From Lanius collurio (Eukaryota > Chordata > Aves > Passeriformes > Laniidae): 64,000 bases of DNA. The translations under genes and the position numbers were made by a program. Each line of letters starts with the position of its first letter. The first letter of the stretch is position 1. Of this stretch, positions 47,801-61,399 are shown one piece after another. The stretch is from positions 17,200,753 to 17,264,752 of the forward strand of contig JACBWW010000008.1 in the NCBI GenBank assembly GCA_020086605.1, written 5' to 3'. Below the pieces are notes generated by a model. It made no database searches and was not told where the DNA came from. It saw only the letters and a list, made by a program, of their open reading frames with translations.

Positions 47801-50800
47801 AGATCCTGAGATTTGATGGCAGCTTGGAAATGGAGACAGCATGCCCTTCGGATCCTTATGAGAAGGGCTTAAGTCCTGGCGGCTTTGACGGGGAGGATTG
47901 AAAATCATTATTTAGGCAATAGGTTATGGTAATATTTCTCTTTCATCTTCTCTCTCTGTGTCATTCTTTTAGTTCTCCATGTTACAATGATGTTTTGGCA
48001 GAGTTCACATTCATTTATGAAATCCTCTATATCTTTACTTTATTAAAAATGATTTGCAATGTAAAGTAGAAATTTCTTCATCTGCCTTCTCAAATAGAGT
48101 TCATATGCAAATTTCCTATTCATCTCTTCTTTATTCAGTATTGAATCAGCAGTGTTTTTCCAGCATTAGAGGATTTTCTTTCTCTTGTTAAGGCAACTGG
48201 CTGTAATCCTTATTTCCTTTGAAATGTATATTATTTTTATAATTCATTCTTTCCTGCTATGGGAACTGCATAATACTTTATAGACAAAAGAAAAACGGCT
48301 AACTTTACCCATAGAAATAATAGGAAGTGCAAAACCATTCTCTTCTATGTTGTTAAAGACTTATAGCCACAGAAGACAGGGAAAATGGAGGTTGTTTTAT
48401 CTCTACTTGCCCTCAGAAGTCCAATAAAACCAGTTTCTTTTTCCCAGAGGGTTATAGGAATTTATTTAGTTGATACTATGGATGTACAGAGACAAACATG
48501 TACCTGTGTATCCAGGGCTCTTAAAAGATTCTTGCAAAGCTTTTCCTAGGTTCTGTCAGAGTCAACAATTTTAAACACAGAGAATTATCTTAAATCTCAC
48601 AAAATGTATAGTAAGTGTTGGAAACACTTTAAGCAAATGCAGTCTGGACTTGGAGTTATTTAGTTTGCGCAATCAAAAATATGCCAAATACAAGACCAAA
48701 AACTGCTTGACTGATTGTTAGGGTGATGGGAGTGGCCAGTGATACATTATGTCAGAGGTTAAATTGAGAGCTTGGCTTCTCTCTCATTTTGGCTCCTCCA
48801 GGTACCTTGCCCTGCTCTGAGCCGCACAAAGCCTGTCAACAGAGACTACTGCAGCACAGAAAAAGTATTAAATTTCTCTGGTTTCTACTGGAATAAATCT
48901 GAACATAAGAACCTTCCTAGCAGAAAGTTTGTGGGGAAACACGGAGGTCATAGTGCAACGACATCAACTGCTTGTTTCTAGGAAGGTTCTGGGTGCATTT
49001 GGCCTAGATTCTGGAATGTACATAGTGGTTTACACTTAGTTTTCTGCCCAGAATTTCTTGATCACAGAGTCTCTGGAAACATGGCGGTCCTACCCTTTCT
49101 TTACAAGTTGTTGAAACAACAACGAATGACTCACAAATAAAAGATAATTGCCTTTTTATTTCTCTGTAAAAACCATGCAGTATAGGTCTAAGGAACCTAG
49201 CTATCTTGATAAAACACTGCTATATTTACAATTCATGGTTTCTTTATGGTCTGCTTTTGATGGTTTTTTTCTTTAGTTTGAAGTTTGGTTTGGTTTTTTT
49301 TTGAAGTTATTATGATTGATAGATAAGCACTCAGCCTGTACGGAGACATTTTAATAATCAAAAGCTCAGGAATTGTAGAAGAACTAACAGCTCTTTCTAG
49401 GGGTTAAACAAAGCCACTGCCTAAACAAATGCTGTCCTTTGGGGCTGGCACTGTCATCAGTTACCCCAACAGTACAAAGCTGACTGTTTATAACACTGTT
49501 ATAAATCCTCTTCATATCTTAAAATTATCATCTACTGAGCACAGGGTCCCACTTAGTTGACAAAGACAACATTTCCTATGGAAGAAACTGCAGGCACACA
49601 GGAGAGATAGATTAATTATTTAGAGCAGTGGCTCCTAGAAATGCTCTTCTTTCTCAAGAAACATAAGCTTTTTCTCACTAACAATATCCTTCTGGATTGT
49701 GGTATCTGTTAAAGACTGCAGAGACTTCCAATTAGACTCTTAAACTGACAATTCCTTTTTCATGTTAATAGGACTTGAATATTCAAATTCTCCAACTCTC
49801 TTTAATCAGATTGCCATGGATGTGAGAATAATAGAAATGCTGCAAAAATGTTTCTTATATTTTTTTTCTGCTACAGAAATGACAGTTGTAGTTACTTTAA
49901 ATAAATTACCACCCACAAGCTTTTAATCGTTTTGTTGTTGATGTTTCTGTAATTCATTGTTGTTCAACTATATCTGCCTACTACAGTGTTGCTCATCCAG
50001 GCCAGGCTAATGATTTCAGGCTCCAAGCACAACGTTTGCATCAATTGCAACACTCCTGTGTGCCTTTTACAAGATACAAACCCTGTTTCCTCTCTATAAT
50101 GAAAACAAATGGACAACTGAAGTTCAGAATTGCTTTGTTCTCTCTTTAACTTTTGAATTTCCCCCAGTAGAAAAAAAAATCTTTTGTTTAAAAAAAAAAA
50201 CAAAGCCTTTTGTCTAAAACAAACAGGAAAAAAAAAATGAAAGGAAGAGCTACAGATGAAGTAAATTGCAATTTAGATGCAGGTCTTTCAAAAGGATTGC
50301 CAATTTTTCACTGTAATAGATCAGACACCTATTTTAAGCTCTAGATCATTTAAATTTCATTAAAAATACTATGCTAATCCATAAAATAAACTGTGACCCA
50401 ACTTATGGCTGTCTTACACACACACATTATAAAAATTTTTATTTCTCTCAGCTTTTCAGGTTCTCAAATGCCTGTTAGTACATGGCAGCATTTCAATGTA
50501 TCTTGAGAGTCAAAAATAAATCTAGGAGAAGGATAAATCAAAGCAAGGGCTAGAGCACATCCCAAAGGCACAGCTGCACTTCTAGATGAGTGACTTCCAA
50601 CTATTCCTGCCTTACACAGGAGAAGAGCCTTCATGAAATAATTCCTGAGGTTTTACAGCAAGTTCCTATTTTAAATAGCCCTGATGCTTCCTTCTAAAAC
50701 ATAGTGAAACAGACTACTACACATTTCTATTCTTAGAATAGAAAGAAAAAGAAAAAAAACCAGTGAAATTATAACACTAAGCACTGACACAAACTGAAGA

Positions 50801-53170
50801 TTGAGTTTCAAACCTAAATAATTTAGAGAAAAATAAAAGCTGATCTCTACTGCCTTCTCCTCTTGCCTTTTTTGCAGCAAAGATGCAAGTAACTATGTCT
50901 GCCCTTCCCTCAGCTGGAGCAGTCCACATCACTACTATGTTATCAAAGGTGTTTTTGTATTCATAAATCTAAGGTAAAAGAAACAATTATTCTCTGGTAC
51001 TTCTGGCAGAAATAGCATCTAAACGCTATGGCAGCTGAATTTCTGATTCTCTCTCCAATGCTTCCCTAAACAATTGCCAAAACTGAAGCATGCTAAAAGA
51101 TCCCTCTGGAGTTCTGTATTTGTGGAATTGCCCAAACATTTTAATTTTCTTCCATAAACAACTTATTCAGTGAAACTCATGCTCCTGAGGACCACAAACA
51201 TTTCAAATTAGTTAAACAGCTGAGACCTTTTTCTATCTAATAATTTTTTTCATTATAAAATAGCATTTGTTTAGAAAATGGCCAACCTTCAGTTTTAATT
51301 AAATTCCAACATAATTATAATAATTATTACCACAGAATAATTGAGGTTTGTTGGGAGCCCAGAAGCCTAACACCTCACTGACCAAAATGGGAAATTCTAT
51401 AGCAGCCATTTGGGCAATTTTCAGTGCAGTGTTTATTGCTATTGTTCCTTAAAAAAAGTTATTTGCTGCAGAACTCGGAACAGCCTAAAACCATATCCCA
51501 GAGTTACTGTGCTGAATCTGCAAGGCAGAGCATCTGTTTCATTGCAACAGAACAACGGAGACATCCAATGGACCCTCATGTTTATTACAGCTGATTATTT
51601 CTTCTTCTTATCATTACTTATGCCAGTTCCACATCATATATCACTGCATCTCGTGCTCATACCCACGTGGTGCATCTTCAGTCACCATGCACCCTACTTG
51701 AGCTGCTTGCCACAGCTGAAAGGACTGGAGTCCCTGACACACCGCCATCACATTTTCTCTGTTTTAGTGGAATTTGGAGTTTTCACACATCATTGAATAC
51801 TGTAAGGTCCATCCATATTGGAAAAAATAAAAAGGTCTTTCTTTCCAATTCATGACCCGTTACTCCTTTGGATTTGACTGAACATTCAGTTTTTGTATAT
51901 TAGTTTCTTTCCTCCTCTAAGAGCTATTTGCTACTGTCTCTGCTACAATTTTTTTATAGAACAATTTTTTTTCTTCTATGAATATGTTTTCTACAGAAAT
52001 ATACAGGTCAAACATTTCCTCAATATACTGGAACTCATACATTTACTTTCTCTATGTGTATCCTTAATCACAATTAAAAGTGAAGGCAAAAGCACAGGGC
52101 TGGGATGGCTGCAACAGTGAACCTCCCCCTGCAGAAGAGGGCTCTCTGTGCGCCTTTTCCCATGCCAAGCTGTTGCTAGCATCAGTACCAATTCCACAAA
52201 GGAATTGTTAGGGACAATTGTGGACATGATGTACCCACAAGATCAGCAATCTGATTATGTTACTTTTTTCTTTACTTCTTATAATTAGAGTTGCTTCTAC
52301 AAGTATTTCCCAGGCAAATAATGGTATTCTGACTGTAAGTGTTGCATAAATGCAGACTGACAGAGATAAAGAATATTGCTTTTTCATTCATAAATTCCTT
52401 AGGAGAAGCACAAAAGAAGATCAAAAGAAACATTTTTACATCCTTGAACAAGTAATACTCTCACACATTTCATTAAATATAAAAACAGATGAAAATTTGG
52501 ATGTGGTATAGTTGTTGTATATCTTAACTGTAACTAGATAATTTACTCTCAAGTGGTTCTCTAGCTGATATGGGAACCTCCCTTGCTAAAGCACAGATAA
52601 GTATTGCAGAATTTGATCTCTTGTAAAATCTTTGCTTTGTATTAGGTTTCTTTCTTTTTTTTTTTTTTTTGATTAATGTACTGATGACTGAAAATTGTGC
52701 AGATGCACTTAAATGAGACTCAGATACAGTGGAAGGAAACAGCTGGTGTGCAGAGCAGAGGCAGGGCTACACAGAGTTAGTGCTCAAGGTACATTTCAAC
52801 ACACAAGTGATTTCTGCTTGTTGGAGTGAAAGATGCTCTGGACTCAACCCCGAGGAAAGCTAAAGTGCAGGGGTTGAATTAAAACTTTTAAACAAACTGA
52901 GATACATGAAGTCACACCAAAGTAAAATAGAAATATAGATTTTTAACTTTTAGTAGAAATTTATGCTAAGTGCCTTAAACATTGAAAAGCTGCAGCAAAG
53001 ACCTTAAACACAGTTCTTACTGCAGCAGTGTTACCTTTTCACAGAATCCTTTACTTTAGACAAAATATAGATAGAACTATACTGTTCAGATTTTTAGACA
53101 GGATGTTCACATAAAAAATAAAAGTTGATAGAAACTGTACCTGCAAATCTGTGTAATACCTATGCAACAC
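41894..53170. other. Long repeat-poor, AT-rich stretch
   Basis: More than 11 kb with no recognisable gene, LTR or CR1 copy. Only a GA-rich microsatellite (46909-46930) and a T-run (52648-52670) stand out. Frames reach 128 codons (51410-51796, plus) but resemble nothing. Being this poor in repeats, the stretch could include conserved non-coding elements or intron sequence, which cannot be judged without an alignment. Confidence 0.5.
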
Positions 53171-53180
53171 TTGTATAAAA

Positions 53181-53600
53181 CTGTCAGAATTAGACCAAGA
53201 TAGGTTAAGAATAAGAAAACTAGAATTGTGTATTAATCTTATTGGTCAATTAACAAATATAATTCACATTTCTGTAAGAAAAGAATACAGAAGAAACTAG
53301 AAGAAGAAACTGTTTACTGCCTGCTGTTTGCTGTTGCTGCTTAGCTTTATCATGCAACCCCCTTAAACTCTGCCTTCAAGAAAGCTATGAGACTATGAAA
53401 TACAGAACTTAGCAGAGCAGCAGCCTCCTCTGCTCTTTTACCCTGGTCCAAAAAAGAAAGGTGTCCCACCAAAAGCTCAACACTTGTGATGTTTGGTTTT
53501 GACTTGTAAGCCTTGTGCTTATGTTAATGTCATGGAAAATAAACATTGACTTAAACAAACAAATAGAGTCATTTGTTGTGTTGTTTATGACCCCAAAGAA
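53181..53600 (+). mobile_element. Possible LTR
   Basis: Begins TGTCAGAATTAG, has an inverted CCAAT motif (TTATTGGTCAAT near 53239-53250), AATAAA near 53538 and then a T/G-rich segment, an order suggestive of U3-R-U5. There is no TATA box that I would trust, no clear terminal repeat and no target duplication. It could equally be unrelated sequence with a chance polyadenylation signal. Confidence 0.28.
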
Positions 53601-54411
53601 TTGTCCCATTTCTTTGTGAATGCAATTCCTCAGTTTCTGCTAAAGGTAAACTTCGGCAAAATTTCATTGCAACTGAAGGGAAAATATTCACCTTTGTGGA
53701 CCTGAGTAGAGAACTGACATCCAGGTGTGGCTTTCAAACCTTGTTTCTTCATCACTCTTTTACACGAAGTAGGTGTCAGAAGGCAAATTTTTCTCATATA
53801 TTTTTTTAAGATACAACACTGATTCAAAGAACTTCTAAAAATATACAAGCGGAGCATACAAAAATCCAAAGGGCATAAATACATAAAAACTACTGAAGTT
53901 CCAGAAGAGGAAAAGTGTTTTCAGTAGGTTGCATCTCCAAGTGAACCACCATGCTTTCCTACTCCTGATCAATAGTCCTGTCAAAGATTGCATAGGCTGC
54001 TGGACACAGATTCAAAAAAACCCTCAAAAACCTCACATCTAATATTCTTTTGCAATAGGGTCAGTGTGTTTGTTAACCATGATTAGACTTTGTTACAGTG
54101 TTGACATAATGACTGAGAAAAAGGAGATCCATACTGCCATATAAAATCCTCTGCTACGGTGGCACTTAAGTAAAACCTTATAAAATGAAGGCCTTGCTTC
54201 CTTTGTAAAATTATGGCTCAGGCCTGTTACTTATAGAGAAGGACAATGAGGAAAGTCTGTGAGAAGAAAAACAATTAGTTTTTACCCATGAGAATGTAGT
54301 ATAAACAGAAGCATAGAAGTTAAACAACAGAAGGAGAAAAACAGCAACATACCCGCACCTGTTATTTTTCTGAATGCTTGAATGCTTATGCCATAAGTAG
54401 CATTGGTAGTA

Positions 54412-54575
54412 TGTTGTAGTTAGCAGCCTATGTGTCTACTGTAGTAGTTCAGCAGCCAATGAATCTGCAACACAAATTATAACATACAAAAGGTGTATAA
54501 AAGAGGCTGCTTTGTTTAATAAACGGCTTTTTGCCTTTTGTCCGAGTCACTGTGTGTGCCGTGACCGCTCCAACA
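54412..54575 (+). mobile_element. Short LTR or 3' part of one
   Basis: Termini TGTTGTAG and CTCCAACA form an imperfect inverted repeat (7 of 8). TATAAAAG at 54496-54503 and AATAAA at 54518-54523 are only 15 bases apart, followed by a U5-like segment ending CGTGACCGCTCCAACA. The compact promoter/polyadenylation layout resembles alpharetrovirus-like LTRs. At 164 bp it is short and the 5' edge may lie further left. No primer-binding site that I recognise follows. Confidence 0.5.
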
Positions 54576-54649
54576 GGGACTAGAGCTGCCACTAGAACTG
54601 TGGAGGCCCTATGGCTAAACTGGAGCATATTGCTACAGAGGTGATGCCA

Positions 54650-54785
54650 CAGAGATTGCCTCAGCTGATTAGAGACGGTGCTAATAATGTTAAGGTCGTG
54701 CCTTTGATCCCTGTATGGGCTATTCACTGAAGAGATGGACTCGATCCTTGCCGGTCCCTTCCAGCTCAGAATATTCTGTGATTTC
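54650..54785 (+). mobile_element. tRNA-Ile-derived SINE with CR1-type tail
   Basis: The head (54650-54722) aligns with tRNA-Ile: CCTCAGCTGATTAGAG for the A box and D arm, GGTGCTAATAATGTTAAGGT for the anticodon stem-loop, and TTTGATCCCTGTATGGGC for the B box and T arm. The tail (about 54735-54785) is a CR1-type 3' end with GATGGACTCGAT, GGTCCCTTCCAGCTCAGAAT and TTCTGTGATT. This head-tail join matches the TguSINE1 type reported from passerines, mobilised by CR1 machinery. A- and B-box differences suggest that this copy is old and not transcribed. Confidence 0.8.
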
Positions 54786-57700
54786 ACCAAGGCAGATCAA
54801 CTTGGAGTAAGAACACATATTTCCAGGACATATTTCCATGCCAAACAGAGAAGACCATCCTTTTGCCCCACACCCAGGAAACTCTGAGCAGACAACAGCT
54901 TTCCAGTTCAGCAATTCTTCTATTTGGCCCACAAAAACCTTTCTGAATACTTCTCCCTTTGCGATACATAGCATGAAGTTTACAAAATGAGATTTACAGC
55001 AACTATTAGTATCACATGTCCAGTTGAATAAACTCAGTAAATTCACATACCAATAGATACCTATGGTTTTTTCTTAGAATTCTGTAAGTATTTTTACCAT
55101 AAATTTTTGAATGGGAGTCTCATTTCAACCTTCCAGAGACTAAAATCTTCCTAAAGGACAAACAACTTCCGCAAGCCAACACATCTCTGCTATACACCAC
55201 AATTTTCCAGAAGTCTCTGCTCTTATAATGGCACTAAAGGGCAAAAATAATGACAAGAGAAAGTTCTCAATCATGAGGAACAAAGCAGTTTTGTGGCAAT
55301 GTAATCAGATTTGCTCACAACAGAACTTACTAAAAAAAAAGAACAAACAGTTACAGAGCTAGAGCCAGGTAGTCTATATTTTAGTATAAAGTGAACTAAA
55401 AGTAACTTGTGTTTCTCCTTCTTTACAAAAATAGATGTAATGGAAAAGTTTCATCATTCTGGAAGCCAAACTTCCAAAATACAAGGCAATATTACTTTAA
55501 CCATAATAAAATCATATAATAGCAAAAAACTGCAGTCAACTGGGCATAATCAGTTTTTCTCAAAAGAAAGAGCTCATAAAAATGCAGACTTAATCAAACA
55601 TACATTTGATCCCCATCATAAGTACCTGGATGAAAAGCAAAGATCACATAGGTAGCATGTGTCACTAGCTTTCCACAAGTATGTAAATACCTAGCTGTCA
55701 AGAACACTATTTCATTTCCCCCTCCTTTCCACTGCTATTATCTTCTCTTCTTCTTCTTTCCTGGCAGATTTTTTCATTACTTCTTTTTTACAGTCACAAG
55801 AAAAGTGTTTTCACTACTGATGATCTTATTTGCATCTTGAGTTTATCTGTGCTATAAAAGGAGCAACAGAGAAACCGCATCTAGAAGGGCAGTAATTTAT
55901 TTTATTTTTCCAAGTGTGTACAACTGAGAAGGACAGAATTCCCTTTCACGACCCATCCCTTCATTCATACAGCACTCACTGGTGTAACATATACAGGATT
56001 TACAAAAGGAACAGTAATCTCTCCAGATTGGTGAGGTGGGAGCAATCTGAAAATCCCTCTCTTGGTTACACCCCATTCAATATTCAACCAACATATTTGC
56101 CTTGCTCTTTTACAGATATTTCATATTTTCAGCTCAGTTCAACTATTCTAGCTTGAATTTCTCCCTTTTCCTTTAACTCACAAGTGAGTTTTGAGTCAGC
56201 TTTGTTCTTCATTCTTGTACTTACCTTCTGGCCTCTGGAAACTATTGAGAGAAAAAAAAAGAAAAGAAAAACAAGAACCTAACCACCCGCAGAAATAAAT
56301 ACAGGTTCCTCTAGAAGCCAGAGGCACAAACTCATGTTCCTCTAGAAGACATAGTTATGAACTAAGGCAGAAAATGAAGATCAAGGGTAAAGATGAGGGG
56401 AATTTGGCTGCAGCATACAATATTCTCCAAAAGATGTTTTTTCGCAAACATTTAATTTTGTTTGCTCTTGGCTTATTAGTGTTTAACACAGTCATCCTTC
56501 TCTAATTCTAGAAAAAAAATAAAATATTGTGAAAGGCTTTCTTTTTTTTTGCCTCAGAGTGGCTACAAAACAAAAAGGTTTTTTTGTATTAAAGATATTT
56601 ATCACAAATCACTAACAGTATTGAAGTCCATTTCCATAAATATTAAGTCTATTTATCTTAAATTATCCTGTATGCAAATATTTTTAATTCTAAATATAAA
56701 TAGATCTTTTTCTGTGACATAAATATATCCAGTGTGCAACTTCTACATTTATTTAGTCCAATTATAGGTAACCATTCACCATGCTCGCCCTTACAGCATG
56801 AATACTGATAAGAAAAAGTTACACTATTTCTGCCACTTGCTTCATTCCCAGCAAATCAGCCCAGCCTCTCTGTCTGCTCTTAACTTTCTATTGTGAGTTG
56901 TTTTAAAGAGAGTGAATGAGGTACACAGCAGACAGATAAACCAGTTCTTCACTTCCAAGAGCTGTGTGCAAATAGATCCTGGCAAATGCCTTTTTTTTCT
57001 ATTGAAAAAAAAACCCAAAACAAAAGAGGGAGAATGAACCAAACTTCTAAAGGTTATTTTTTTCCCTTACTTTAAATTATTTGCTTTTTACAAAATGGGG
57101 CATCAGAGAGGAAAAGTTATTTTCCCCCATTGAAAGCTTGTGGTTGTACAACAACGTCACAAACACCCTCACCCTGAAGAACTGAAGGAGAGAGTGACAG
57201 GATGGACTTTCAGGTACTTAACTTACCCTATCTCCACTGGACTCAGAGGTCTGAACATCTAACTGTCAATATTAAACACTTGAGAGCCTCCACAATGACC
57301 TCTTGTAACTGGATAAAGCAAGCCTGAAATTAACAAGCTATGATATAACTAGCTGATTTAAAACAATGGGTAAGCAAATTAGTGAACAACAGCATGCATA
57401 AATTTGTTTACATGGAAAGAGAATCTAGAAAATGTGGAACAATTTTAAAGACTATTCCTATACAGGGAAATGTCTTATTATGCAATCATATAATCAGAAA
57501 AATCCTTTCAGGTTCTGCTTTTGCAAACAGATACACAGAGATGATATTTCACATGGGAATAACACAAAACTAGAATTCTTCACTTGCACTAGTGTCAATA
57601 AGGGGTTCCAGGGGCTTTTTGTAATACTATTAAAGAACTAATGATAGGATGCAGTCTTCCAGATGAAAGTCACAGCTGAGAAAGAAATGGGGGAGAAGAA

Positions 57701-60100
57701 AGAAATATTATGTCTGCTGAATCATCATCATCAAAAGGGAAAAATTAACATTCTTTCAAAATGGTCAGACTACTTTCCTATCTAGTTCATCATAAAAAGA
57801 TGAACTTTCATCAACCTGAATAAAGGCTTCACCATTCCATGGACTAGTTTATTGGTATATTGCTCCAGTAAATGATTAGGCAACAGATAGAAAATAAATA
57901 AAATTGTGAAGCTCGATTAATATGGAATAATTTACAGTAGAGTCAATAACTGTAATTCCTTACTGATTAGAGAGCCAGTGTTACTAGAAGAGCAACAGCT
58001 GAGGAGAAAAACCCTGACACAAAGAAAATTTGCTGCAAACTCTACTTTTACTCAATACTTACACTTCACTATCTTTTATATAAGCTCAAATATCCACATA
58101 TCATATGCAAAATAGTTTAAAGGAAATTATTTACTCTTTGAAAGAAAAGCGTGAGTCTATAATTTCGGAAAGGTGGTACTCTCATGTTTCTCTCATTGAA
58201 GAAAAGTTTGTGTTTAGAATATAAGCTTCATAAAAGTCAATATGATCTCTCCACTGGAGGTCCCTTTTCTGCTGCCTAAACTGAAGTGTTCTTTTCCTGG
58301 ACTATATATGTGGAACATGGATACTTTAAAATATCCTTTAAGAGAAACTGTCTTTGCAACTCCAGTACAGTACAAGAATCTAGAACTGAGAATCAAACTG
58401 AGCCAGAAGCATGCTTTGCGACTTTATTCAGAGTCTAAACAAATACTGACAGATAAACTGTTCCGTAAACTAGCCAGGCAATTTTAATCCCAAAACTTTA
58501 GAGTTCCCACAGCACTGGAGCAGGAGAGGAACAATTTCAGAAAGACCCACAGTAACAGACTGCTCCATCTCACCACTGAGATCAAACCCTCTAAAAATTT
58601 TCACCGAGAACAGAATTGGACTTAACGTCAAATACATAACTGCAGAGATCATCAAGTGCTCATAAAAATTCCTTCTCTGTCATGAAATTGCAAATATTTT
58701 TGTTCAAGAAGCTAAGAATACCATGCACATACTGTGAATTTAGCTATCACAACGTAGTGTCAAAGAGACATGTGGTATTTATTAGAAATGCATTTTATTT
58801 GCAGTTTATAATACTCTACATATACCAAAAAAACACTGCACTTTGGCAAAGTCTTGGAGTGCCATATAAAACTTCCCTTTGCGATATAAAAAATTACAGA
58901 TCCATTATAACTAGGAAATTAGGCTGTTTTGCTAAATTACTTATTTACACACAAAAAAATAATCTCCTGGACTTATCATTTAACTGAGAAGGATCTGTTT
59001 AAGTATCAAAAAAAAAATGCAAAATAGGTTATTTGCTGGCCACTTTGCAAGGGAAAATAAAAATTCAGAGTGAGATTCGGATAATTATGAGTAATGTCTG
59101 CATGCCTATGTGATTCACTGAAGTATATTTCTCAATTCTATTAGCAATAGAACACATTTGCATTACCATAATTTTCTATTTATGTATCCGAGGACTCAAA
59201 TCTAGCATTTTGCGCAACACAATAAAGGAATCAATTCAACGGAGGGAAATTAGAAGTTTCAAAAACTGGAATGCAGGAACTATATAAATGTGAATGATTC
59301 TTACTGAAAAAAGAGCAGTGGCTTTGACATGGCTCCTCTGGATTTCTTCAAAGACCACCCCTGAGAGAGATAACTGCTGGCAAGCTCTTTCACAGGCACA
59401 TGCAAATGGTGTTCACTGAAAATGCACAATGGGAACTAGTTGAACTTTGTATGCAATGACATTTCACAGCATAAATTACAAGTGGAAGTGTCTCTGGTGA
59501 GATTCAGAGCAGTTGTGTTAGTGCCCTAGTAGGAGTTTAACATTCAGTGCGATGTCCCCAGACCTCCACAAAGCCATGCAGAGTTGCTGTGACGGCAGGT
59601 GGCTCTTCTGCAGAGCACAGCAGACTACAGTATGACATTATGGATGCTCTATAGGGGAACACACACTTGCAGCAGCAGCAGTACCTCAGTAGTGAGATGG
59701 AGGCCTTTTAGGAGAACTTGGTCACTCATCAGCTTTGCACACCAGAGGAACACAGCTGTCAGATCAACAAAATTTAAGAGTAGCTTCACACAATTGTTTT
59801 GGATTTTTTATTTGCATTTCTATGTAATGGTAGAGAATCATCACCAAATAATTCATCATAACTTACAATAATTATCACCTCCTTATTTTATGATAAATCA
59901 TTGCCTCTTTTTAGGAATCTTTAAACAGGCAATTGAAGCACTAAATACTGCAGCTTCAGAGAATCCACTCATCTGGTAAAACAAAAGGGAAAGATCTTTA
60001 TAAAAAGTCTCTAATACCATTGATTTAAATCTGTCTGCTGGATTTGTGTGGCAGTACAAATGACTCCACCCACCCTGTCCCCTAAGAAGAACAAAGACAA
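54786..60100. other. AT-rich non-coding sequence
   Basis: No gene or recognisable repeat. A TATAAAAGGAG motif occurs near 55854 without other promoter features. Confidence 0.5.
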
Positions 60101-60103
60101 GTG

Positions 60104-60685
60104 GCTGTGGTGGTCAGCAACCCAAGTTCAGTATATAACTTTGAAGTCAAGGTGAGAACCTATAATTCCTTTGTTCTGTTATTTGCATGTTTTCCCCCAT
60201 TGGTTAATGTTTTCCCCTCCCTATTTTATGTATAAATCTATGTTTATTCATTTCCCTTGTTTAATATGTATATCTTCTAGAAACTTCTACACTACTTGAC
60301 ACCCCCCATTGGTTCCTTCCCTAAGACCCTCCTATGTATTGTCCCCATTGGTTCCCTCACTGTTTACTCCACCTATCTGCCCCTATCCCATTGCCTGAGA
60401 TCACTTTCCCTGCCTATCTGTGCCCAGTATAAAATCCCTGGACCCTCGTTCCTTAGCTGGTATAAGTATGTGGGACACATGTGGAAAGTTTACTCTTTTT
60501 TCTTCTTTGTCTTTGCTTGCGTGCCTTCATACCAGGGTCAGAGAGAAAGCTGCTTTGGCTCTACCCCTTTCTTCTCTGTGTGTTGGCACGGAGTGCCATC
60601 TTCCAGAGTGCTTGTGGTCTCGATCTCCGGGCTTCTTAGTGTCAGCACGTGAGGAGTAAACCCTGTTCTTCTAGCACCACCAAAA
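60104..60685 (+). mobile_element. ERV LTR with intact-looking promoter
   Basis: U3-like features lie in order on the plus strand: an octamer ATTTGCAT (60181-60188), three CCCATTGGTT boxes (near 60196, 60306 and 60345), TATAAAA at 60428-60434, and then an R-like region ending with the variant polyadenylation signal AGTAAA at 60655-60660. Possible termini are TGGTGGT (60108) and ACCACCA (60682), but no target duplication matches. No gag or primer-binding site was found downstream, so this is probably a solo LTR. The 118-codon frame inside it is incidental. Confidence 0.6.
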
Positions 60686-61399
60686 CCCCTCAGATGTGAA
60701 GAAACTTAAGTATGTCCTTCAGCTTTATCAAATTAGCAGCCATTTTTGTATCTCACATTACAGAGCTCCTCAGAACAACTTTACCAGATGTGTAAGTTTT
60801 TCTACCTCTAGAAAATCCAGTCCACATCTGATTCTGTATCTGGGTCTTAGGATCCTTCCAGGAACAGCTTCTGAGCCTACAGCTCAGAAGCTGCAAACAC
60901 CACTGCACTTCCTTAGTGATGTACTGATCTTTATGATGATGGTTTCTGTGGTAGGGTTTAGGGATGGGAAGGGTATGTCACCAAAGAAGGAATGGCCAAA
61001 AGCATTTATACTTTCAGGATAAATTCCTGTGTGACAATCTAACTTCTCTCTAGTTATAACCAGAAAGTAGGTAAGTATTCCTACCTTAACTCCCAGTCTT
61101 GGCATAGCCCCATTTTTTTCAGTTTTAATTTAGCGCAAAAGACCAGATTTTTCAGTTCATTCCTGACACTCCTTGTCCTGTCAGTGGGTGTCAAAAGGCA
61201 GAGAAGGCAGAACTGAAATCTCCAATCTGCTTTTGTGGTGCTTCCACAACAGTGTCTGTGGCACACCCTGTGGGGTGTTAATGGCACTTCTCAGAAACAT
61301 CTCAGATAGCTGATGAGTAGCCCTCTGGAGCTCTGATTCACCAAAATATGGATATTAATCTAATATCAATATCCAGCTGAGACGGACAAAACTCTGACC
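60686..61399. other. Non-coding spacer
   Basis: Nothing recognised. A 108-codon plus frame (60696-61022) shows no family resemblance. Confidence 0.45.

Noticed and set aside
51410..51796. 128-codon plus-strand frame as a possible gene
   Set aside because: No recognisable domain, start context or splice signals, and its composition matches the non-coding neighbourhood.
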